Of a stretch of 64,000 nt of DNA, positions 53,322 to 62,449 are shown one piece after another. Made by a program: the position numbers and the translations under genes. The notes under the pieces were generated by a model. It was not told where the DNA came from. It searched no databases and saw only the letters and a list, made by a program, of their open reading frames with translations. Location: the NCBI GenBank assembly GCA_035373625.1, contig DAOSNS010000027.1, forward strand, positions 1 to 64,000, in the 5' to 3' direction. Positions within the stretch are counted from its first letter, which is position 1, and each line of letters opens with the position of its first letter. The stretch comes from DSWT01 sp035373625. Lineage in GTDB: Bacteria; Chloroflexota; Anaerolineae; B4-G1; SLSP01.

Positions 53322-56183
53322 TTACTTCAAGGCATTGGAACGCCGGAACGTTAGAACGTCCTGGCGTTCCAATATTTTCTCCGGTATGATGGGCAGGGAA
53401 CGGATGCGCTTGCCGGTGGCGTGGAAGACGGCATTGGCAATGGCCGGGGCCGCGCCGATCATCACCGGTTCGGCCAGGTTCTTGGCGCCGAAGGGGCCTT
53501 CCCGCAAGGTCGTCTGGATGTACGTGGCGACGATTTCGGGCACGTCGTTGGCGCGCGGGATGCGATAGGTGTTGAGGCCAAGCGTCTGAGGGATGGCGTT
53601 CTCGAAGCGGAAATGCTCGGTGAGCGCGTAGCCAAGCCCCTGGACGATGCCGCCGTAGAATTGCCCCAACGCGCCAAGCGGGTAGAGGATTTTGCCGGCG
53701 TCGTGGGCGGCCCATAAGCCGATGACGCCGGTTTTGCCGGTTTTCATATTGACCTCGACCTCGGCCACCAGGGCGCCGAAGACGTAGCAGAAGTAGGGTT
53801 CGCCGGTTCCATTCTTGAAATCCCACTTGATGGGCCGGATTTGCCAGCGGCCGGCGGTGGAAAGTTGCAGGCCCATCGCGCGCGCGTGATCCACCACCGC
53901 CTCGAAGGACAGCGGTTCCTCATCCGGGCCGACAAATGCTTCGCCGACGCGCACCAATTGTTCCGGCGCGCAGCCAAGCGCGTCCGCTGCCGCAAAGTTG
54001 AGCTGCTGCAAGAGCTTTTCTGCGGCCACACGCACGGCATTGCCGCCCACCAGAGAGGCGCGCGAAGCCACAGTAGGGCCGGAGTCAATGGCGGTATGCG
54101 TGTCGGGGCGCAAGATGCGCACGCGCTCGATGTTCACGCCGAGCACTTCCGCCGCCAACAGGGTAAAGACGGTGCGGCTGCCTTGACCGTAATCGGTAAG
54201 CCCGGAGGTCAGGGTAAGGCTATAATCGCGTTCGATGCTCAGCGTGGAGACGGCGAAATCTTCGCCTTCACCGCCAAGGCCGCTGCCGTGGAAGTAGCAC
54301 GCGACGCCGATCCCCCGGCGACGCAGGGCTTCTGGCGCTTGCTCTGCGTAACTTGCCCGTTTGCGATACCAGTCCGATTGCTCGCGCACCCATTCCAGGC
54401 ACGCGGACAGTCCCACCTCGTGGTCAATCAGATCGCCGGTCATCGTGCGGTCGCCCTGGCGCAGGCAGTTCTGCAAACGAAACTCCAGCGGGTCGCGCCC
54501 TAGACGGTAGGCCAATTCGTCTATCGCCATTTCCGCCGCGGCGCTGGCCTGGATATTGCCGAACCCCCGAAACGCGCCCGCATAGCCGTTGTTGGTATAG
54601 ACGGCGGTGGTGTCTACATGGACGGCCCGGTAGCGATACGCGCCGGCCGCGTGCATCGTCGCCCGCCACGAGGACAGCGGCGTCATCGAGGCATACGCGC
54701 CGCTATCGGCCAGCAATTCGACTTTGGCCGCTTGCAGGTTGCCGTCGGCATCCGCACCAAGCCGGAGGTGCGCCTGCATCGCCTGCCGTTTGTACGACGC
54801 GGCCATAGATTCGGAACGTGTAAGGACCAGCCGCACCGGACGGCCTGTCAACAGCGCGAGTTTGGCAGCCTGGGCCGAGGTCTGGTAGAGGATGTCATCC
54901 TTTCCGCCAAACGAGCCACCGACCGGTGGTTGGATCACGCGCACCAGGCGCGCCGGCAAGCCGAGCAGCGCGGCGGCGTTGTCGCGGTTGATGAAGGGGC
55001 TTTGGTTGTTGGCGTAGAGCGTCACCCCACCGTCGGGTTCGGGGATCGCCAGCACGCCCTCGGTTTCCAGGTAAGCGTGTTCTTGATGGGGAAACGTATA
55101 GGTCTCATCCAGAACCGTCGCACATTCCGCCAGGATGGGAGCAGGATCGCCGTTGCGTACAATGTGCCGGTCGCACAGATTCCCCGCGCCGACGCCACCC
55201 GCCGTCAAGGTTGCGGGTTTCTCTGGAATCATCGGCGCATCGGGATCGAGCGCACGGGTCATATCGCTGACCACGGGCAGGGCTTCGAGTTCACACACAA
55301 TGGCATCCACGCCGGCCTGGGCCGCCGCCTCGCTTTCGGCGGCGACGGCGGCGATGGCTTCGCCCACATAGCGCACTTTCCGGTAGGCCAGCGCGTATTG
55401 ATCCTTCACCGGCCAGCCGAAGTTGCCGTGATCCACAAAATCGGCGTGGGTGATGACGGCCTTGACGCCGGGGACGGCCAGCGCGGGGCCGGTATCCAGC
55501 CGGACGATGCGCGCGTGGGGCAGGCGACTGCGCAGGACTTTGGCGTAGAGCATTCCCGGCACCTTCATATCCCCCACATATCTGGCGCGCCCACTCACTT
55601 TATCCGGTCCATCCACGTTGCGGAGTTTGGAACTGCCCACGTAAACGGGTTGTGGGGGTTGTGGGCTGAGGAGGGTAGGTGATTCATGATTCGCCATTCC
55701 CCATTCCCGATTCTCCATTCGCCGTTTGGCCGTTAATTCAATCGCGTCCACAATCTGCTGGTAGCCGGTGCAGCGACACAGATTGGGATTGATGGCGCGT
55801 CGAATCTCCTCACGGGTGGGATTAGGGTTGGCGCGCAACAGGGCTTCGGCGGCGATGACCATAGCAGGGGTGCAATAGCCACACTGCACCGCGCCGGCAT
55901 CCAGGAACGCCTGTTGCAGGTCGCTCAGACCGCCGTCGGGCGCGCCCAGGCCCTCGATCGTCGTCACCGTGCGCCCGGCAATGCCGGCAACCGGCGTGCG
56001 GCACGACCGGGTCAGCTTGTCGTCCACCAGCACCGAACACACACCACAGACGCCATCTTCACAACCGCGTTTGGTGCCGGTCAGTCCCAGCGTAGTGCGC
56101 AGCAGGTCAACCAGCAACATATCTTCGGGGACATCCGGCACAGTTATCGCTTTACCGTTCAGGACAAAGTCAAGTTTCATCAT
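53322..56183 (-). CDS. Fused 2Fe-2S/molybdopterin hydroxylase (xanthine dehydrogenase family)
   Basis: A 953-residue fusion. Residues 1-155 are the CoxS/XdhC-type iron-sulfur subunit: plant-type cluster CEDGVCGVC...C and the second cluster CGYC/CRCTGY. The linker at about 156-178 (ENREWGMANHESP) is built from filler-like words. Then comes the CoxL/XdhA molybdopterin subunit, with GGSFGGKDD, AFRGFGN, GPTVASRASLVGG and GAKNLAEP (catalytic glutamate). No FAD subunit is fused or adjacent. Probably hydroxylates a purine or aromatic compound; purine is inferred, not shown. Last gene of the ECF operon. GGGAGG is three bases before the first of two ATGs (56183, 56180). Confidence 0.9.
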   Translation of the reverse strand: MMKLDFVLNGKAITVPDVPEDMLLVDLLRTTLGLTGTKRGCEDGVCGVCSVLVDDKLTRSCRTPVAGIAGRTVTTIEGLGAPDGGLSDLQQAFLDAGAVQCGYCTPAMVIAAEALLRANPNPTREEIRRAINPNLCRCTGYQQIVDAIELTAKRRMENREWGMANHESPTLLSPQPPQPVYVGSSKLRNVDGPDKVSGRARYVGDMKVPGMLYAKVLRSRLPHARIVRLDTGPALAVPGVKAVITHADFVDHGNFGWPVKDQYALAYRKVRYVGEAIAAVAAESEAAAQAGVDAIVCELEALPVVSDMTRALDPDAPMIPEKPATLTAGGVGAGNLCDRHIVRNGDPAPILAECATVLDETYTFPHQEHAYLETEGVLAIPEPDGGVTLYANNQSPFINRDNAAALLGLPARLVRVIQPPVGGSFGGKDDILYQTSAQAAKLALLTGRPVRLVLTRSESMAASYKRQAMQAHLRLGADADGNLQAAKVELLADSGAYASMTPLSSWRATMHAAGAYRYRAVHVDTTAVYTNNGYAGAFRGFGNIQASAAAEMAIDELAYRLGRDPLEFRLQNCLRQGDRTMTGDLIDHEVGLSACLEWVREQSDWYRKRASYAEQAPEALRRRGIGVACYFHGSGLGGEGEDFAVSTLSIERDYSLTLTSGLTDYGQGSRTVFTLLAAEVLGVNIERVRILRPDTHTAIDSGPTVASRASLVGGNAVRVAAEKLLQQLNFAAADALGCAPEQLVRVGEAFVGPDEEPLSFEAVVDHARAMGLQLSTAGRWQIRPIKWDFKNGTGEPYFCYVFGALVAEVEVNMKTGKTGVIGLWAAHDAGKILYPLGALGQFYGGIVQGLGYALTEHFRFENAIPQTLGLNTYRIPRANDVPEIVATYIQTTLREGPFGAKNLAEPVMIGAAPAIANAVFHATGKRIRSLPIIPEKILERQDVLTFRRSNALK

Positions 56184-56279
56184 TTACCTCCCCGGAAAAT
56201 TCGTTTGAACGTTGGTATGTCAGGTGTCAACTCCTTCGAAAGTGTCAACGGAGGAGATGAGTTGAAAAGAAAAAATCCG

Positions 56280-57146
56280 TTAAAACCAGTTGATAAATAC
56301 AGGCTTCCCGAACCGCCCGATGCCCCATCCAAAGTAGGCCACGATAGCTGCCACGAAGAACAGAGCAAAGAACGCGAATAAAATGTAATCTCCTACCCCC
56401 AACCGCGACTCGTGGAGATAGGTGCGATCGGGGCTACCGGAGAACGCTTTGGATTGCAGCACCACTTCGAGCATCTGTGATTTGACCATCGCGCCCAAGA
56501 TCAGCGGCACGGCGACTTTCGCGTAAACACGCACCCGCTTCACCGGCCCCATTGTCTCGAAGGCCAGCCCACGCAGACGCTGGGCCTCGATGATGGATTG
56601 AATCTCTTCAAACAACAGCGGAAAGAACCGCAGGGTAGATGAGAAGATGAACGCCAGCTTGTAGGGGATGCGCGCCTGCACCATGCCGACAATCATCGTG
56701 TTGACATCCGTGGTGAAAATGCCCAGGGGAATCACAAGCGTCATCGTCAACGTCTTAAAGACCACGTTCATCGCATAAGCCACGCCCTCAACCGACATAC
56801 TCGCGCCGCCGACCCAAAACCAGTGCGCCGGGAACGTGAACAGGGGCGTCAGTGCAGTCTGTCCGGTGCGCGAACGGATCAGCGCTTCGGCAAAGAATCC
56901 CTGGGTAACGATCAACAGGATGTCAAAGGGGAGCATTATGACAACGAGCTTGCGGATGTAGCTGAATTTGACCCCCACGGCCAGACAGGCCAACATCACC
57001 GCCAAAGTGAGCAGACATTCCATCACCGGATTTTCCCACACAAACGCGACGATGGTGATGGTCGCCATCATAAACAGCTTGGGCCGGAAATCCAGATGGG
57101 TGAAGAAGGAATCGCGCTCGACGGTTTGCAACGTCAGGGTGCTCAT
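56280..57146 (-). CDS. ECF transporter T component (EcfT)
   Basis: A 288-residue membrane subunit. Six or so hydrophobic helices and the coupling helices with the ARG-type motifs (EAQRLRGL and VLQSKAFSG) expected for EcfT. Overlaps the ATPase gene by four bases (ATGA), so A and T are translated together. Couples ATP hydrolysis to the S component at 58972. Confidence 0.9.
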   Translation of the reverse strand: MSTLTLQTVERDSFFTHLDFRPKLFMMATITIVAFVWENPVMECLLTLAVMLACLAVGVKFSYIRKLVVIMLPFDILLIVTQGFFAEALIRSRTGQTALTPLFTFPAHWFWVGGASMSVEGVAYAMNVVFKTLTMTLVIPLGIFTTDVNTMIVGMVQARIPYKLAFIFSSTLRFFPLLFEEIQSIIEAQRLRGLAFETMGPVKRVRVYAKVAVPLILGAMVKSQMLEVVLQSKAFSGSPDRTYLHESRLGVGDYILFAFFALFFVAAIVAYFGWGIGRFGKPVFINWF

Positions 57147-58885
57147 ATCTCACCTTCTATCGGCTGACCGGCCACACATGCCGCGACTTCTCGGGGCGTC
57201 AGCAGGGGATAGGTGTGTCTGTCGCCGAGCGCCCGCGCCAGGAATACTGCTTGCGGCGGCGTCAGGTAAGTCGAGTTGAGCAGTTCTATCTCGTGATACG
57301 CCTGACGGATGGGCGCGTCCAAAAGAATTGTCCCTTTGCCCATCACGATCACGCGCTCGGCATACTCCGGCATGAGATAGAGGTGATGGGTGATCACGAT
57401 GACAGTCTTGCCCGATGCGTGCAGTTTACGGCTGATTTCGAGGATGTACTTCGCGCCGCGATAATCCTGCCCGGTCGTGGGTTCGTCGAAGATGATGATC
57501 TCCGGTCGCATCGCCAGAATGGCGGCAATGACCACCCGCGCACGGTCGCCTTTGGGCAACGCCAGGGGATGTTGGTCGCGTTCCGCCAGCAAACCCATCG
57601 CTTCCAGGCTCTCCGTGGCGCGCGCCACGACTTCTTCCCGGGGGTATTTCAGATTCTTGAGCGCAAAGGTGACTTCATCCCATACCGTAGCGTTGAAAAT
57701 TTGATTGTCGGGGTTCTGCGTCACATAACCGATACGCTGCGCCAATTCCCCCACCGTCAAAGTACGGGTATCCACACCGCCGACCAGGACCCGGCCCTGC
57801 GTGGGTTCCAATAACCTGAGAAAATGCTTGACCAGCGTGCTTTTACCGGCCCCGTTTTGCCCGATGATCAGGACGTATTCTCCCTTATGGATGTCAAGGG
57901 AGACGCCGGCCAGGGCGTGCGTGCCGTTGCTGTAGATGTGATGCAGGTCTTTCACGCTGAGCAAAGGTTCACCGCTTGGGATGCGGGGCCGGGGGAAAGC
58001 GGTGGGCGGTTGTACGTGGAGCTGCGCTTTCTGGCGCCATGCCGCAAGCGTTTGCAGTCCTTCTTCGAGGCGCACCGGAATTTTGGGAACCGCGCGCCCG
58101 GCCTTGTTGATCAGGGAGAAGGTGCTGGCAACCTGAGGCGGGCGCAGGTCGTTGGCTTCGAGATATGCTACCGCGTTGTAAAGTTCATCCGGCGTGCCGG
58201 TTTTGACCAGTGCGCCGTGGGCAAGGAGTATCAGCCGGTCGGCATATTCGGCCATCTCCTCGGCGGCGTGGCTGGCCATCACAATCGTCACACCCAATTC
58301 CCGATTGAGTTCCCGTACCGTGGCGAAAACTTCTTGCGCGCCGACCGGATCAAGCTGCGAAGTAGGTTCATCCAAAACTAACAGCTCCGGCTGCAAAGCC
58401 AGCGCTGCCGCAATCGCCAGCCGCTGCTTTTGCCCGCCGGAAAGCTCGTGAGGATGTTTCTTCTCGGTCCCTTCCAGCCGCACCGCCTCGAGCACACGGG
58501 GGATACGCGCTCTGATTTCTTCACGCGGCACTTTGAGATTTTCCAACGCAAAGGCGATTTCGTTCTCCACCGACGTGGCGGTGATCTGCGTCTCCGGGTC
58601 CTCGAAAACTGTGCCGACATGGCGCGCCAGCGTACTGATGGGATGATCGAGAGTGTCCAGGCCGACGACGGTAGCGTGCCCGAAGAAACGTCCACCGAAA
58701 AACTGAGGCACGATCCCGTTAAGCGTCAAACATAGCGTCGTTTTCCCCGCGCCCGTCGGCCCGATCACCCCCAGGAATTCACCCTTATAAATCTCCAGCG
58801 AGATATCCTTCAACACCGGTTCGGGAGAACGCGGGTACATATAGGAAACCTTATCTAAAGTGGCGATCAACGTCGGCGTCCCCAT
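57143..58885 (-). CDS. Fused ECF transporter ATPase (EcfA1-EcfA2)
   Basis: A 580-residue protein with two complete ABC ATPase domains, instead of the usual separate A1 and A2. First: GPTGAGKTTL Walker A (about residues 37-46), LSGGQKQRLAIAAAL signature, LDEPTSQLDP. Second: IGQNGAGKSTL, a diverged signature (LALPKGDRARVVIAAIL), IFDEPTTGQD. The second signature lacks the LSGGQ consensus, suggesting asymmetry between the sites. Powers vitamin/metal/nucleobase uptake with the T and S components. Confidence 0.92.
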   Translation of the reverse strand: MGTPTLIATLDKVSYMYPRSPEPVLKDISLEIYKGEFLGVIGPTGAGKTTLCLTLNGIVPQFFGGRFFGHATVVGLDTLDHPISTLARHVGTVFEDPETQITATSVENEIAFALENLKVPREEIRARIPRVLEAVRLEGTEKKHPHELSGGQKQRLAIAAALALQPELLVLDEPTSQLDPVGAQEVFATVRELNRELGVTIVMASHAAEEMAEYADRLILLAHGALVKTGTPDELYNAVAYLEANDLRPPQVASTFSLINKAGRAVPKIPVRLEEGLQTLAAWRQKAQLHVQPPTAFPRPRIPSGEPLLSVKDLHHIYSNGTHALAGVSLDIHKGEYVLIIGQNGAGKSTLVKHFLRLLEPTQGRVLVGGVDTRTLTVGELAQRIGYVTQNPDNQIFNATVWDEVTFALKNLKYPREEVVARATESLEAMGLLAERDQHPLALPKGDRARVVIAAILAMRPEIIIFDEPTTGQDYRGAKYILEISRKLHASGKTVIVITHHLYLMPEYAERVIVMGKGTILLDAPIRQAYHEIELLNSTYLTPPQAVFLARALGDRHTYPLLTPREVAACVAGQPIEGEI

Positions 58886-58917
58886 CTCCCTTGCCGCAAA
58901 GGCGATGTGTGAAGCGT

Positions 58918-58970
58918 GTGTTTTGCGAATTACGAATTGCGAATTACGAATTGCGTTTCACGTTTTACGA
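58918..58970. repeat. Filler tract upstream of the ATPase gene
   Basis: AATTACGAATTGCG words repeated (58925-58960), part of the same low-complexity class as 6.2 and 19.5 kb. It is the gap between S component and ATPase genes. Confidence 0.6.
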
Positions 58971-58971
58971 T

Positions 58972-59751
58972 TTAGTAGGTTGCCTCAGTAGGCTTGACGA
59001 TGCCGATAGCGCGCAGACCGGCAATCACGCCACTGCCGATGACGGTGCCGACCAGGCAGCGGAACAGGTTTTCCACAGGGATGATGGGGATGAGCATCAC
59101 CCACACATCCTCAGGCCAGTTGGACATAAAATAGGTAATCATGGCAGCCGTGAGATGGGTCACGCCGGCGATCATCCAGGTGCCCAGGAACAGTCCGGCA
59201 GCCACGACGCCGATATTCTTATGCCTTAGCCAGCGCGCAGCCAGCGTGCGGGTTGGTAAAGCGAACAGGAGAATGCCCGACCAGTCCAGGAAAGAGCCGG
59301 CGAAGGCTGCCCGTGGGCTGACGCCGTTTTGGACTATAGCGCGACCGACAAAGAGCAAAAACTCAAGGATGAAGAAGATGGTCAACGGCAGCCACCACGA
59401 TTTGCGCTTGCCTTCGCTCTTCATCACGCCGGCGGAGAAACTGCCGACCATCGCCGACCACACCGAAACCGCCGGCACGGCCGCAGTATGCGGCGCTACG
59501 AAGACGCCGATGAGACGCCCAACGCCGCTGGCAATTGCGCCCGCGATAGGCCCCAGAATCCAGCCGACCAGGGGGAAAATCCCCTGAGCTATCGGGAAAC
59601 TGCCTCCAAGAGCCAGGATCACGGAAAAGGGGATGAAACACAGCGCCGCGACCACCGCCGCTAACACGACGATGTACGCGACGGGCGCGCCGTCAATCGC
59701 CGCTCCGCCCAAAAACTTGACCTTACGTTCCTCACCAGATGGTATTGTCAT
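58972..59751 (-). CDS. ECF transporter substrate-binding S component
   Basis: A 259-residue membrane protein with about six helices (VLAAVVAALCFIPFSVILA ... GGSFPIAQGIFPLVG). The fold fits ECF S components; no specificity motif is decisive. First gene of the operon S-AA-T-hydroxylase, so its ligand may be the hydroxylase substrate or its molybdenum-related need; this is inference. An alternative is a riboflavin/nucleobase-type S component. Confidence 0.8.
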   Translation of the reverse strand: MTIPSGEERKVKFLGGAAIDGAPVAYIVVLAAVVAALCFIPFSVILALGGSFPIAQGIFPLVGWILGPIAGAIASGVGRLIGVFVAPHTAAVPAVSVWSAMVGSFSAGVMKSEGKRKSWWLPLTIFFILEFLLFVGRAIVQNGVSPRAAFAGSFLDWSGILLFALPTRTLAARWLRHKNIGVVAAGLFLGTWMIAGVTHLTAAMITYFMSNWPEDVWVMLIPIIPVENLFRCLVGTVIGSGVIAGLRAIGIVKPTEATY

Positions 59752-59931
59752 TTTTTAACCCCCTCTAAAAATAGTCCGATAGTCGTTAGCCAGATATTCA
59801 TGCGGTCATTTTCATTATCGGGGCCATACCGCAGGTTCGGCTACACGCCTTCGTTAAAAGGATGTTCCGCAGCAGTAGATTTTTAGCCTGCGTTTGTATA
59901 AGTATACCAGATTGAACAAGGATTGAATTCG
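59752..59931. other. Intergenic region between the S component and phosphatidyltransferase
   Basis: About 180 bases, no gene seen. Weak inverted words only. Confidence 0.4.
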
Positions 59932-60657
59932 TCACGACGCACGACTGCGGCCTGAAATGTAAAGGTAGAAGGAAAGCCCAAAGTGATAGACGGGGTAGAG
60001 CAAAGACCCCCACAGCAACCAGGGCGGGGCCGCTGTAAAAGTGATCAGCAGGAACAACAACGCCACACCCCATATCGCCGCACCGATCAGCGTCCACCGT
60101 TGGCAGATGCTTGTCTGCCAGTTGACGTATTTGACCGGCACCCACACCAGGGCGGCGAAAAGGGCCAACGTCAGCGTGTTGCCCCACACCGGCCAGTTGA
60201 ACAGGTAGAGATAGAAGACCATAATGTTCCAATACGAGGGGAAACCGGTGAAGTAGTGATCGGGCGTCTTGGCACCCGCGCTGCAAAAGCCGTAGGCCGA
60301 CGAGAGGAGGACAAGGGCCAGGACAAACATTCCCAGCGGCCCTTCCACCAGGCCGAAGCTGTAGGCGAAGAAAACCGGCAGGAACGTGTAGTTCAGGTAA
60401 TCGGTGATATCGTCGAGTTTGCGTCCATCGAAGTCAGGGACCCAACGTTGAATATCCCAGCGTCGGGCCAGCGTGCCATCGGTCGCGTCAAGCCAGAGGG
60501 CAACAGCAAGGAAGATGAAGAACTGTTGCGCTTCATGCGCCAGGAGCGCACGCAGGGCGAAGAATCCTGCCACGAGGCCCAACGATGTGTAGAAATGCAC
60601 ACTCCAGGCGCGCAAGGTAAGCAAGTGACGGTTGGGTGGCTGAATTTGTGTCGTCAT
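59932..60657 (-). CDS. CDP-alcohol phosphatidyltransferase, phosphatidylcholine-synthase-like
   Basis: A 241-residue membrane enzyme with six or so helices. The CDP-alcohol motif D(x)2DG(x)2AR...G(x)3D(x)3D is complete: DATDGTLARR, then GRKLDDITD (residues about 57-86). The layout with a long gap between AR and G and the LDDITDYLNY ending resembles bacterial phosphatidylcholine synthase (Pcs), which uses CDP-diacylglycerol and choline; another head group cannot be excluded. Acts in the membrane. Monocistronic. Confidence 0.78.
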   Translation of the reverse strand: MTTQIQPPNRHLLTLRAWSVHFYTSLGLVAGFFALRALLAHEAQQFFIFLAVALWLDATDGTLARRWDIQRWVPDFDGRKLDDITDYLNYTFLPVFFAYSFGLVEGPLGMFVLALVLLSSAYGFCSAGAKTPDHYFTGFPSYWNIMVFYLYLFNWPVWGNTLTLALFAALVWVPVKYVNWQTSICQRWTLIGAAIWGVALLFLLITFTAAPPWLLWGSLLYPVYHFGLSFYLYISGRSRAS

Positions 60658-60995
60658 TAGGGGATATCTTCCAGGAAATTTAACTTCGACTGTTTCCAGG
60701 CAAGGCCCAATGTCTCATCATATAGAGCAAGATGTAGTGAAGACGTCCCCTATAGTAGAGAAAAACTGTCAAATGTCAAATGGTACTTTACAGATTTCGA
60801 GCCATAATAAGCCCGATGATTTATCGTCGGCTAAATTGACAAAATTTCTATTATAGGTCACAGATGCAGTTCATTAAAGTTGGTATTCGGTAAGTTGACG
60901 GGATGACATCTCCGGCATATACTTCAGTCAACATATTCCTCAAGAGACTCGCGTAGACTAACGGCTATTTCTGAAGGAGAAGACAGAGAAAAAAG
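60658..60995. other. Divergent intergenic region of 338 bases
   Basis: Non-coding. Contains TTGACAAAATTT near 60836 and the promoter at 60895; otherwise AT-rich with no gene seen. Confidence 0.5.
60895..60923 (+). promoter_or_regulatory. Promoter of the Gfo/Idh/MocA gene
   Basis: TTGACG (60895-60900), 17-base spacer, TATACT (60918-60923), about 70 bases before the ATG. Confidence 0.65.
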
Positions 60996-62069
60996 ATGAC
61001 GAGGAAACTGAGATTTGGTTTGATCGGATTAGGCGAAATCGCCTACAAATCCACCGGGCATGTCTTACAGCAGACGGCCAACGCAGAGATGATCGTGGGG
61101 ATGGACCCGGTGGCGGAGATGGCGACTTCATACGAGGCTGCGTTTGGGATTCCCTGTTCCACGCGGCTGGAAGACGTGTTGGAGAACCCCGACGTGGAGG
61201 CGGTGATTATCTCCACGCCGCATTACCTGCACGTCCCCTTGGGGATTCAGGCGGCGCGGGCCGGCAAGCATGTGATCGTCGAGAAGCCGATGGCGACGAC
61301 ACTTGAAGACGCCGACGCGCTCATTGCCGCCTGCCGTGAAGCCGGGGTATTGTGTTCGTCAAAAGAAGGCAGCGTGCGCTATCAACCGGCGACTGCGAAA
61401 GCGAAAGCGTTGATCGCGCAGGGGGCCATCGGTGAAGTGATGGCGACGCAGGTTGTCGGCGCATCCAACAAACCGCCGAGCTACTGGACCGGCGGCTACA
61501 CCGGGCGCATCCAGACGACGTGGCGCAAATCCAAATTCGAGTCCGGCGGCGGCGTGTTGATTATGAACTACATCTACGACTTCTACCGCATGCGCTACCT
61601 CACCGGCCAGGAAGTGACGCGCGTCTTTGCCGAATTCGGCACATTCCGCACGCCCGTCGAAGTCGAGGACTTCATCACCGTGACGCTGCGCTACACCAAC
61701 GGCGCACTCGGCTCGTGGATGGCCTCCTCGTGCGTGCCCGGCGCATCCAAAATGGGCGCGCGCGGCACGAAAGCCACCGACAACCGCCTCTTCGGCACGG
61801 CCGGGCAGATCGTCTTCGACAACAATGACCTGCTGGTCTATACCGACAACGAGGTCGAAGGCTTGACGCGCGGTGAGTGGACGGTGATTTCCTTCCCCCA
61901 GCAATCCGATGATTACGCCTACTGTGTCTACTTCGACAAGTTCGCCGAAGCCGTTTTTGAGGGCCGCGAACCGGACGTCCCCGGCGAAGAAGGTCGCAAG
62001 ACGCTGGAAGTCCTGCTGGCGGCGTACCGATCCGGCGAGACGCATCAACCGGTGACCTTGCCCCTGTAA
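60996..62069 (+). CDS. Gfo/Idh/MocA-family oxidoreductase
   Basis: A 357-residue sugar dehydrogenase-like enzyme. N-terminal NAD(P)-binding fold FGLIGLGEIAYKSTG; EKPMATTLEDAD provides the conserved EKP (about residues 91-93). The C-terminal beta-sheet domain has GGGVLIMNYIYDFYR (the usual GGG-D/HxxH-like region). Probably oxidises a sugar or inositol-like ring; substrate unknown. Last gene before the cassette region. Followed by a hairpin at 62141. Confidence 0.87.
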   Translation: MTRKLRFGLIGLGEIAYKSTGHVLQQTANAEMIVGMDPVAEMATSYEAAFGIPCSTRLEDVLENPDVEAVIISTPHYLHVPLGIQAARAGKHVIVEKPMATTLEDADALIAACREAGVLCSSKEGSVRYQPATAKAKALIAQGAIGEVMATQVVGASNKPPSYWTGGYTGRIQTTWRKSKFESGGGVLIMNYIYDFYRMRYLTGQEVTRVFAEFGTFRTPVEVEDFITVTLRYTNGALGSWMASSCVPGASKMGARGTKATDNRLFGTAGQIVFDNNDLLVYTDNEVEGLTRGEWTVISFPQQSDDYAYCVYFDKFAEAVFEGREPDVPGEEGRKTLEVLLAAYRSGETHQPVTLPL

Positions 62070-62140
62070 GCGGGGAAAGCCGGACAGATACGGGCATTTC
62101 CCCGGGGATGACCCATATCTCACCACAAAGCACACTGAGT

Positions 62141-62168
62141 CCGCAGAGAGACATAGCTCTCTCTGCGG
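62141..62168 (+). terminator. Hairpin after the oxidoreductase gene
   Basis: CCGCAGAGAGA (62141-62151) and TCTCTCTGCGG (62158-62168), 11-bp perfect stem, loop CATAGC. No T-run; plausible terminator marking the end of the conserved chromosome before the AT-rich cassette region. Confidence 0.55.
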
Positions 62169-62449
62169 CGAACGAACCGCGCGTATAGAGCAACAAGGAG
62201 GTAATCACCCAAAATTGCTCTATTGACTTGTATAATTTGTGAATATATAATAGTTTTTATTGAAAAGCGACCACGAAAGACTCCTCAATGCAACCGGTAT
62301 CCAGCCGATGCAGAGAGAGAAAGGCAAGGCATCTATCGGTAGGAATGGTTTGTATATAGCTATAGGTGCACTGAAGAGGAGAAGGGAAGCGGGCATCCAT
62401 GTAGATATTCTGCCTAATACATAGTTAGCCCCTCCTTGGAATTCTGTGT
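62169..62449. other. Region before the first cassette gene: promoter and candidate integration junction
   Basis: AT-rich, no gene. Holds the promoter at 62223-62251 and GTTAGCC at 62424-62430, which is the proposed left junction of the first cassette. No attC-like fold ends at this GTTAGCC, and no integrase gene is present, so it may be attI or a secondary site. Confidence 0.55.
62223..62251 (+). promoter_or_regulatory. Strong promoter reading into the cassette region
   Basis: TTGACT (62223-62228), 17 bases, TATAAT (62246-62251), about 170 bases before the GTTAGCC junction. Placement resembles the Pc promoter of integrons. Confidence 0.75.

Noticed and set aside
62281..62424. An attC site ending at the left cassette junction
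   Set aside because: No paired arms with extrahelical bases precede GTTAGCC; only a weak GGCA/TGCC pairing is visible, so attI or a secondary site is more likely.
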